Under the pieces are notes generated by a model. That model saw only the letters and a program-made list of their open reading frames with translations. It ran no database searches and was not told where the DNA came from. A program made the position numbers and the translations under genes. A stretch of DNA of 64,000 nucleotides from Sagittula sp048553715 (GTDB lineage Bacteria; Pseudomonadota; Alphaproteobacteria; Rhodobacterales; Rhodobacteraceae): contig NZ_JBLZNC010000004.1 of NCBI RefSeq assembly GCF_048553715.1, positions 372,001 through 436,000 of the forward strand. The letters are read 5' to 3'. Shown in pieces: positions 45,062-52,130 of this stretch; positions within the stretch are counted from its first letter, which is position 1; the number at the start of each line of letters is the position of its first letter.

Positions 45062-45087
45062 CCCCTGCAGTCCGAAAGGCGAAACTG

Positions 45088-48000
45088 ATGCGCAGTTTTA
45101 TTCGCTTTGCCGGTAAGGGCGTGGCTCAGTTCCTTGGTCTTGCCGCTACCACCATTGGCCTCAACGTGATGGCCACCTCCGCGTTTGCTCAGACGTCGCT
45201 GGCAGGCAGCACGATCCGAAACGTCGCAGAGGCCACTTATTTCGATACCGGTCGCGGCATGTTCGTGCACATCCAATCCAACGTGGTCGAAGCGCGCGTC
45301 AGCGCCGTTCCCGCACTGGAGGTCACGGGGCGTGACGCGGTGGTCGTGTCGCGCGGTGGCAGGGACCAGTTTTACTTTGCCGTGGAAAACACAGGAAACG
45401 TCGATCTCGATGTTGCGCTGTCGCCGGAAATGGCGGGCGATGCAGCGGCCCTGCGCAACGGTCGCCTGTTTCATGACGTGAACGCGAATGGCGCAATCGA
45501 TGCGGGCGAGCCTGAACTGCTGGCGGGTGCAGAGATGCTGATCGCACCGGGCGCGCGGGCGGCAGTGATCTTTGCCTTCGAGGCGGCGCCGCAGGCCACA
45601 TCCGGTCAGATCGCACAGATGCGGTTGATGACCCGCGCCACACCGCGTCTGACGTCCAACATGGCGGGCGATGCCACGCCGCTGATGGCGATGGGCACCG
45701 CAAGCGCCGAGATTGTCAGCGCCACGCTGGAGATCGAAAAACGCCAAGCGATCATCCCGCAGGACAGCGACACGGTGATCCGCTACGATCTGCGTTTGCG
45801 CAACAACTCCGACGCGGATGTTTCCGCCTATGACGAGATCGACGGTGCAACCCTGCGCATCGATGGCGCTGTGGCGCAGGGCGTTTTGATGCGCGACGAC
45901 ATTCCGCTCAACGCCGGTCTGGTCGAGATCGTGGAGGCCGGTGGCACCACGCCGCTTTACCATATCCAAGGCGATGCCGCACAGGATTACACCACAACCG
46001 CGCCGACGGATCTGGCGCAGGTGGATGCGGTGGCCTTTTTTACCGCAGGCGATTTCGCCGAAGGCTTTTCTGCATCCACGGCGTTCACGGTGCAGGTCAG
46101 CGGTGATCTGGGGCCTGTGCAAATCGACAACATCGCGCGCAGCTATGTGCCCGCCTCGGGTGGGGTGTCGGCGGTGATGTCGAACATGGTCAGCTTTGAC
46201 GGCAACAGCGACAGCACCGGCAGCATGAGCTTTGTCGATCCGGTGACAGCGGCTGCCATAGCAGCGGTTGATCTGGGCAATGACGTCGCGACCGAGCTTT
46301 TTGCCGGTGCCTGCAACCTGTCCGATGGCATAGACAGCATGTCCGTGACCGTGGTCAGCCATCTGACCGGCGACGTGGAAACCGTGCTGGCCTATGAGAC
46401 GGCTGGCAACAGCGGTATCTTCCGCACGGCAGCCTTGCCCGTGGCTGATATGGCCTCTGCCGTGGCACAGGACGGAGTCATGGCTTCGGCACGGGGGGAC
46501 CGACTGACGGCGCAGGCCCGCTGTGGCAACCGCACCCTGACCGCCAGCCTGCTGGTCGAACCGGGCAACTTTGCCTTTGATGCGATCACCAACGAAGCAG
46601 TGGCCGATGCGCCGGTGGCGTTAATCGATGCGGCCTCGGGGCGCGAAATTGCCCGCGCGCGTACCGACGAACGCGGCTACTTTGCCTTCGGGGACCAGCC
46701 GGCGGGCCGCTACACCTATGCCCTGCCGCAGGCCGCCAGCTGGAGCTTTCCGACCGTGCGCCGCGCCTTTGACGGGTTCGGGCGGACATTGACGCAGGCC
46801 GCATTCGGCGCAGCCTTTGATCACGGCGGCGGGCGGGTGTTCGAATCCGACGTGCCGCTTGATCCGTTCTACCCCGCGCCCGTGGCCCTGATCAAAGAGG
46901 CCGACCGTGACCGTGTCACCCAAGGCGGGTTTGTCACCTACACGCTGAACGTGACCAACAATATGCGACAGGCGTTGATCGGCGCCGAAATACTGGACCG
47001 CCCGCCCTATGGTGTCACTCTGGTCGAGGGGTCGGTGACATTGGATGGCGAGGTTCTGGCCGATCCTGTGCGCGACGCCCAAGGGGATCTGCGGTTCGAC
47101 ATCGGGGATCTGGTGCCGCTGGGCACGGCCACGCTCGAATACGTGATGACCGTCGGTGCGGCCACCCGCGAAGGGGATCTGGAAAACACCGCACTGGCCT
47201 CGGGCCGGCAGGCGGGCACCGGCGTTCTGCGCAGCTCTGCCCCCGCGCGTGCTGTTGTGCGGCTGGACAATTCTGGCGGGGTGTTTTCCCGTCAGGGCAC
47301 TGTGCTGGGCACCGTGTTCATGGACTGCAACGCAAATGGTGTTCAGGATCTCGGCCCCGATCATCCCGATGAACAGGGCATTGCTGGCGTGCGTATCGTA
47401 ACGCAGGAAGGGCTGTTCGTGGTGACAGACCGCGCGGGCAAATACTCGCTGCCCGGTTTGCGTCCCGTGACCCATGCCTTCCAAGTGCAAAGCGCCACTT
47501 TGCCCACGGGGACCGGGGTCATGGCGACCCGCACCAATGACCTGCGTCAGGGTGGCTCGCGCATCGTGCCTTTGCGTCGCGGCGAGCTGCGCACCGAAAA
47601 CTTTGCCGTGACGGCCTGCACGCCGGAGGCGATTGCCGAAGTCGCCGCGCGTCGGGCCTATTTCGACGCAGCCAGCACGCCGCAAACCATGACCGCCGCC
47701 GATCTGCCGATCGAAGGCGCGCGTAACCCGCAACGCTCTGTCAGCTCCGAGGCGGGGGTGGCCACCACCACACAGCTGACGCCCGCCATGCTGGCCGCTG
47801 AGGCCGAGGCACAAGGCGCAGACACCCCCCGTCGCGCGCCCCTGGCCGCCAAGGCCCGACAAACCCGCCGTCCTTTGGAAAGCCTGATCCGCTCGCTGGA
47901 TTCAGAGCCGGGCTTCCTTGATATCGAAGACGGTCAGGTCTTGGCGCGGCGCAGCCAGACCATCCGTGTCAAAGGCAAGGCGGATCTGACCCTTGGCCTG

Positions 48001-50868
48001 TTGGTGAACGGTCAGGCGCTGGGCGCGGACCGTGTGGGCGAGCAGACAAGCTGGCCCGCCCGCAATGTGCAGGCATCGGAATTTGTGGCGGTCAAGCTGC
48101 GCCCCGGTGCCAATACATTGTCCCTGATCGGGCGTGACGGTTTTGGCATCGAGCGTATGCGCCATGACATCACCGTCACAGCGCCCGGCGATCCCGCGCG
48201 GATCGACATCACCATGCCTGCCGAGGCCTCTGCCGATCCGGTCAGCATGGTGCCTGTTGTGGTGCGCCTGCTGGACGCCCGTGGCCTGCCGGTTCCGGCC
48301 TCTGCCACGGTCACACTGGATGCGGGGCGCGCCCTGTGGGACGTGGATGACATCCGCCCCGGCACGCCGGGTGTGCAGGCCTTTATCGACAATGGCGAGG
48401 CCACGTTCAACCTGATCCCGCCGCAGGTGTCCGGTGCCGATCTGGTGACCATCACCAGCGGCTTTGCCAGCGCCGAGGCGCGCATCGCCTTCACCCCCAA
48501 CCTTGAAGAACGGATCATGATTGGTGTGGTCGAAGGGGCTGTGGCCCTTGGCGGGGGTGCCACCGGCCCATTGCTGCCGAAGGATCAGTTCAGCCATTTC
48601 GAGGACACCACCACCGGTCTGCGCGGCGAGCTGTATCTAAAAGGCGCGATCCGTGGCGATGCCTTGCTGACGCTGCGCTACAGCTCGGACCGCGATACCG
48701 AAGACCGTCTGTTTCGCGACATTCGCGGCGACGAATATTACCCCGTCTATGGTGACAATTCGGAACGTGGCTGGGATGCGCAATCCTCGACCAACCTGTA
48801 CGTGAAGGTCGAGCGCGGCCGGTCCTACGTGCTGTATGGCGATATCGCGATCCAGCCCGAAGCGTCCTCCTTCAAACTGGGGGGCATGCGTCGGGTGGCC
48901 GCAGGCGCCAAGGCCCATTGGGAGGATGACCGCGTCTCTGTCACCGTCTTTGCGGCCCGCACGGCGCAGGAACAGCAGGTGGTGGAATTCGCAGGGCGCG
49001 GTGTGTCTGGCCCTTATGATCTGGCGCTCGGGGGCTATGTTGACGGCTCAGAACGTGTCGAAATCATCGTCCGTGACGAGGACGGCGGGGATATCCTGTC
49101 GACGACAACGCTGCGCCGCGGCACCGACTACATCCTCGATTACTTCCGCGATACGATCACCTTTGACACGCCGGTGCGCCAGTTCGATGCCGACGGCAAT
49201 CCGGTGTCCGTGCGCGTGACCTATGAGGTCGAGCCAGAGGATGCAGACCGCTACTGGCTGTATGGTGGCGAGGTCAATTACGTCCTCAGCGACAGCACGC
49301 AGATCGGGGTGCGCGCCGTGCATGCGGATGCCGCCGTGGGCAACCCCGCCCGCGAGCGTCTGCAGTCGGCCTATGTGCGCCACACCACAGCGGCTGGCGG
49401 CGTCTGGGAGGCCGAGGCTGCCCGCTCAGAGGACAGCCAGCAGGTCAGCGACACGGCCTTCCGTCTGGCCTATGACATCCGCACCACCCGCGAACGGCTG
49501 TCCTTCGAGGCGCTGCACACAGGCCGTGACTTCCGCGCAGGCGGGCTTGCCCGTCCCGGCACCAGCCAGTTGCGGCTGAGCTATGGGCTGGAGCTTGACC
49601 GCAAGAGCGACCTTGAACTGTCGGCGGAATATCTGCGCGATCGCGTGTCCGACAGCACCCGCAGCACCGTCCAGGCCAGCTATGCCCGTCGTTTCAGCGA
49701 CAGCTTCCGCGGCAAGATCGGGGTAGAGCTGTCCCGTCACGCGCGGGACGGTGGCGCCGAAGATCAGGCGGCCCTTCTGCTGGGCGGGCATTGGACGCCC
49801 AAGTCCCGCCCCGGCGTGGCCGTGCGCAGCGAGTTGCGCCTGCCCATCGCCGGTGAGAGGCGCGACGACGCAGAGCTGACGCTGGCCATGTCGCGCGAGG
49901 CAAAGCCGGGTTGGCGCGTGCACAACGAGATCGAGCTGACCTTTGGGGAAGACGTGATCATGACGCGGGCGCGTTTCGGCATGGAATACCAGCTCACCGA
50001 ATGGCTGTCCGGGACCACCGAGTTCAGCGAGGCCGCAGGCGACAGCGAAGAGACATGGCATCAGGGGCTGTCGATTGTCTGGGACATCAACACGCTGACC
50101 ACGTTGCGCGTCGATCTTGAACATTCGCGGGGCATGGACACAGGCAAAGACCGTCTGACCAGTGCAGCCTTTGGTGTCAAATGGCGCAACAGCGATGACA
50201 CCGTGGTGGGGGATGCGGACTTTGACGCGACCTTCGAGGAGAGCGGAAACACCTACTATGCCTCGCTGGGCATGGCCGGTCAGGTCAACGAGGATTGGAC
50301 GATCCTTGGCCGCAGCCGCATCGCCATGGATCAGCGCGACGGCAAGGATCACCTGCGCACCCGTACCCGTATCGGGGCGTCCTACCGCCCGGTGGAGGAC
50401 CCGCGTCTGGATGTTCTGGCATGGTACGAACATCGCCTCGAGCAAAAGCACAACCGTTCGGAGACCCATATGTGGTCTGTCGATGCCAGCTATGAGGCGG
50501 ATGACGACATCCGTCTGAACGGCAAATACGCAGGTCAGCATCAGCGGCTGTCAGGCGATGGTTTCGAGGCAGAGTCCACCACACAGCTTGTGCAGGCGGG
50601 CGCCTATTTCGATCTGCTCGACGACCGGATGCAACTGGGCGTGAACGCGGCCCACCTGTGGGACAGCCACGGTGGCAGCACCACGGGTCTTGGCGCAGAG
50701 CTGGGCGTGTCGCTGGCCAAGGGAACTTTGCTGGCGGTCGGCTACAATGCGGTGGACGCCCGCGTCAAAGGTCTGGGCGATCTGTATCAGGAGGGGGCCT
50801 ACTTCCGGTTCAACCTGTTGCTGGATGAACGCCTGTGGGACCGTTTGGATGGATTTCTTGGCAACTGA
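45088..50868 (+). CDS. Giant DUF11/SdrD-like protein with C-terminal outer-membrane beta-barrel, 1926 residues
   Basis: A signal peptide ends at about residue 35 (NVMATSAFAQ). Module order: an N-terminal DUF11-like domain shared with the upstream protein (AGSTIRNVAEATYFD, SNVVEARVSAVPALEV); further DUF11-like parts to about 480; a carboxypeptidase-regulatory-like domain at about 495-560; DUF11 at about 597-720; an SdrD-like domain at about 735-820 (GTVFMDCNANGVQDLG, TDRAGKYSLPGL); a segment at about 936-1030 (SLDSEPGFLDIEDGQ, KLRPGANTLSLIGRDGFG); an invasin-like Ig domain to about 1140. The final 780 residues are continuous amphipathic strands with aromatic girdles (YYPVYGDNSERGWD, YVLYGDIAIQPEASSF), as in a large outer-membrane barrel. 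Role unknown; export of or anchoring for the DUF11 proteins is inferred. Confidence 0.82.
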   Translation: MRSFIRFAGKGVAQFLGLAATTIGLNVMATSAFAQTSLAGSTIRNVAEATYFDTGRGMFVHIQSNVVEARVSAVPALEVTGRDAVVVSRGGRDQFYFAVENTGNVDLDVALSPEMAGDAAALRNGRLFHDVNANGAIDAGEPELLAGAEMLIAPGARAAVIFAFEAAPQATSGQIAQMRLMTRATPRLTSNMAGDATPLMAMGTASAEIVSATLEIEKRQAIIPQDSDTVIRYDLRLRNNSDADVSAYDEIDGATLRIDGAVAQGVLMRDDIPLNAGLVEIVEAGGTTPLYHIQGDAAQDYTTTAPTDLAQVDAVAFFTAGDFAEGFSASTAFTVQVSGDLGPVQIDNIARSYVPASGGVSAVMSNMVSFDGNSDSTGSMSFVDPVTAAAIAAVDLGNDVATELFAGACNLSDGIDSMSVTVVSHLTGDVETVLAYETAGNSGIFRTAALPVADMASAVAQDGVMASARGDRLTAQARCGNRTLTASLLVEPGNFAFDAITNEAVADAPVALIDAASGREIARARTDERGYFAFGDQPAGRYTYALPQAASWSFPTVRRAFDGFGRTLTQAAFGAAFDHGGGRVFESDVPLDPFYPAPVALIKEADRDRVTQGGFVTYTLNVTNNMRQALIGAEILDRPPYGVTLVEGSVTLDGEVLADPVRDAQGDLRFDIGDLVPLGTATLEYVMTVGAATREGDLENTALASGRQAGTGVLRSSAPARAVVRLDNSGGVFSRQGTVLGTVFMDCNANGVQDLGPDHPDEQGIAGVRIVTQEGLFVVTDRAGKYSLPGLRPVTHAFQVQSATLPTGTGVMATRTNDLRQGGSRIVPLRRGELRTENFAVTACTPEAIAEVAARRAYFDAASTPQTMTAADLPIEGARNPQRSVSSEAGVATTTQLTPAMLAAEAEAQGADTPRRAPLAAKARQTRRPLESLIRSLDSEPGFLDIEDGQVLARRSQTIRVKGKADLTLGLLVNGQALGADRVGEQTSWPARNVQASEFVAVKLRPGANTLSLIGRDGFGIERMRHDITVTAPGDPARIDITMPAEASADPVSMVPVVVRLLDARGLPVPASATVTLDAGRALWDVDDIRPGTPGVQAFIDNGEATFNLIPPQVSGADLVTITSGFASAEARIAFTPNLEERIMIGVVEGAVALGGGATGPLLPKDQFSHFEDTTTGLRGELYLKGAIRGDALLTLRYSSDRDTEDRLFRDIRGDEYYPVYGDNSERGWDAQSSTNLYVKVERGRSYVLYGDIAIQPEASSFKLGGMRRVAAGAKAHWEDDRVSVTVFAARTAQEQQVVEFAGRGVSGPYDLALGGYVDGSERVEIIVRDEDGGDILSTTTLRRGTDYILDYFRDTITFDTPVRQFDADGNPVSVRVTYEVEPEDADRYWLYGGEVNYVLSDSTQIGVRAVHADAAVGNPARERLQSAYVRHTTAAGGVWEAEAARSEDSQQVSDTAFRLAYDIRTTRERLSFEALHTGRDFRAGGLARPGTSQLRLSYGLELDRKSDLELSAEYLRDRVSDSTRSTVQASYARRFSDSFRGKIGVELSRHARDGGAEDQAALLLGGHWTPKSRPGVAVRSELRLPIAGERRDDAELTLAMSREAKPGWRVHNEIELTFGEDVIMTRARFGMEYQLTEWLSGTTEFSEAAGDSEETWHQGLSIVWDINTLTTLRVDLEHSRGMDTGKDRLTSAAFGVKWRNSDDTVVGDADFDATFEESGNTYYASLGMAGQVNEDWTILGRSRIAMDQRDGKDHLRTRTRIGASYRPVEDPRLDVLAWYEHRLEQKHNRSETHMWSVDASYEADDDIRLNGKYAGQHQRLSGDGFEAESTTQLVQAGAYFDLLDDRMQLGVNAAHLWDSHGGSTTGLGAELGVSLAKGTLLAVGYNAVDARVKGLGDLYQEGAYFRFNLLLDERLWDRLDGFLGN

Positions 50869-50893
50869 TTGAACCTGAGCGTTGCCAAGAACA

Positions 50894-50935
50894 GGGCCAC
50901 GTCGCGAAGCGCATCCGTGACGTGGCCCGCTTTAT
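50894..50935 (+). terminator. Terminator after the 1926-residue protein gene
   Basis: GGGCCACGTC (50894-50903) and GACGTGGCCC (50919-50928) form a perfect 10-bp stem followed by GCTTTATG. The T-run is weak. It lies 26 bases past the stop. Confidence 0.7.
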
Positions 50936-51079
50936 GTCCCGCCCGCCGGTATCCTGTCCGGTCTCTGTGGGGGATGGCGCTATACGATGGTGTGTTTGCT
51001 TCCCTGTATGCCCCGCCCGCCTGCTTTCCAGGCTTTTCTAGAATGATCCGGCACTCAGTTGGTTCAGGAGTACGGAGTA

Positions 51080-51793
51080 ATGTTCAAAAGGGTTTTGACC
51101 GCATCGATTGTCTCAGCCGTCTGCATGGCCTCTATGGGGGGCGCGCAGACGCAAGACGGGACAGAGTTCGACATGGCCGCGATCACAAGCGATGGCCGCA
51201 TTCACTTTGGTCTGGGGCTTGACGGGGAGGCCACGCCGATCCTGATCGATATGCCAGAGGTCGTGGCATACTCTGGGTCAGGGCGCGCGCCCTTCGTGTC
51301 ATCGCGCGCAGGCGGGCCGGATGCGCAGTTGCGCCATCTGATCGCCTATGCCGAGGCCGGAATGGCCGGATACGATGCCGTGCAGCTTGGCGCGCGCCGT
51401 CTGCCGCCAAAGCTGCCTACGCAGATGACGGTGCAGGAAATTTTCCAATGGATCTACGCCACGCCGGGGCAACCGCATGCGATTGGTCGCTATCAGTTCA
51501 TCCCGTCTACGCTGCGCAGCCTGTTGTCGCGCGCAGGTGTCGCCCCGACAGAGTTGTTCTCTCCGCAGCTTCAGGACCATCTGGCGAATATCTTGCTTGA
51601 TGACGCAGGCTACGGCGCTCTGATGGCGGGGAAGATATCCCGCGAGCGGTTCATGTATAACCTCGCAGGGATCTGGGCGGGGCTGCCGCTGCCGTCCGGC
51701 AAATCACGCTATCACAACTATGCGGGCAACCGTGCCACCATCAGCTGGCAGACCTTTGACGCGGAAATGACGCGGATCTTCGCCGCCCGCTGA
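51080..51793 (+). CDS. Exported lambda-endolysin-like muramidase/lytic transglycosylase
   Basis: A 237-residue protein with a signal peptide ending near residue 24 (SAVCMASMGGAQTQDG). The C-terminal 150 residues resemble the lambda R endolysin family (COG4678): LIAYAEAGMAGYDAV, whose Glu aligns with the catalytic Glu of the phage SEG motif, then HAIGRYQFIPSTLRSLLSRAGV and NLAGIWAGLPLPSGKSRYHNYAGN. The family cleaves the glycan strand of peptidoglycan. No holin or other phage genes are near, and the signal peptide points to a cellular wall-remodelling role, perhaps making room for the large envelope proteins encoded beside it. The ATG at 51080 follows CGGAG; an upstream frame start at 51059 lacks one. 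Confidence 0.78.
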   Translation: MFKRVLTASIVSAVCMASMGGAQTQDGTEFDMAAITSDGRIHFGLGLDGEATPILIDMPEVVAYSGSGRAPFVSSRAGGPDAQLRHLIAYAEAGMAGYDAVQLGARRLPPKLPTQMTVQEIFQWIYATPGQPHAIGRYQFIPSTLRSLLSRAGVAPTELFSPQLQDHLANILLDDAGYGALMAGKISRERFMYNLAGIWAGLPLPSGKSRYHNYAGNRATISWQTFDAEMTRIFAAR

Positions 51794-51826
51794 CTGCCCG
51801 TAACCGCATGATTCGCCTTATGTTAG

Positions 51827-51851
51827 CGCCACCCTTTCAGGGTGGCGTTTT
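51827..51851 (+). terminator. Terminator after the muramidase gene
   Basis: CGCCACCCT-TTC-AGGGTGGCG is a perfect 9-bp stem followed by TTTT. The remaining 51852-52017 bases to the next leader structure hold no visible gene. Confidence 0.9.
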
Positions 51852-52017
51852 GCGTATGGCGGCACCCGAAACCGGCGCCCTGTCGAGAGCGGGCGGCGAT
51901 AAATCAGTACGTCGGATCATTCCCTGTATATCGTCCTATACCTCGGGATACATTCCATGCGCTGAATGTCGACGGACCTTAATCACCCCACCTGATTAAT
52001 TCAGAGTTGAAAGACGT

Positions 52018-52100
52018 GACCCGGGTTCAAGGTCACACAGCCGGACATTGAAAAACAGTTCAAATGCCATCGCAGACTCCGTCTGCGGTGACCGGGGGTC
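52018..52100 (+). promoter_or_regulatory. Structured 5' leader (three-way-junction RNA candidate) before the RTX hydrolase gene
   Basis: GGTCAC (52031-52036) pairs with GTGACC (52088-52093). This stem encloses two hairpins: TTGAA-AAACAG-TTCAA (52048-52063, extended by imperfect GG.CA/TGCC pairs) and the perfect CGCAGAC-TCC-GTCTGCG (52071-52087). An outer GACCC (52018-52022) can pair with GGGTC (52096-52100). The structure ends about 20 bases before the Shine-Dalgarno sequence and has no T-run, so it is not a simple terminator. No known riboswitch consensus was recognised. Confidence 0.5.
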
Positions 52101-52130
52101 GCATGTCTTTCGCTTTGGATGGAGATGGGC

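Noticed and set aside
45025..46362. 445-codon minus-strand open frame opposite the start of the 1926-residue protein
   Set aside because: It is composed of His/Arg/Gly shadow sequence; the plus-strand signal peptide and DUF11 domain are convincing.
51080..51793. Prophage remnant suggested by the endolysin-like gene
   Set aside because: No holin, structural, integrase or packaging genes nearby, and the protein has a normal signal peptide.
51808..51999. 63-codon open frame after the muramidase gene
   Set aside because: It spans the intrinsic terminator at 51827-51851 and has no protein-like features.
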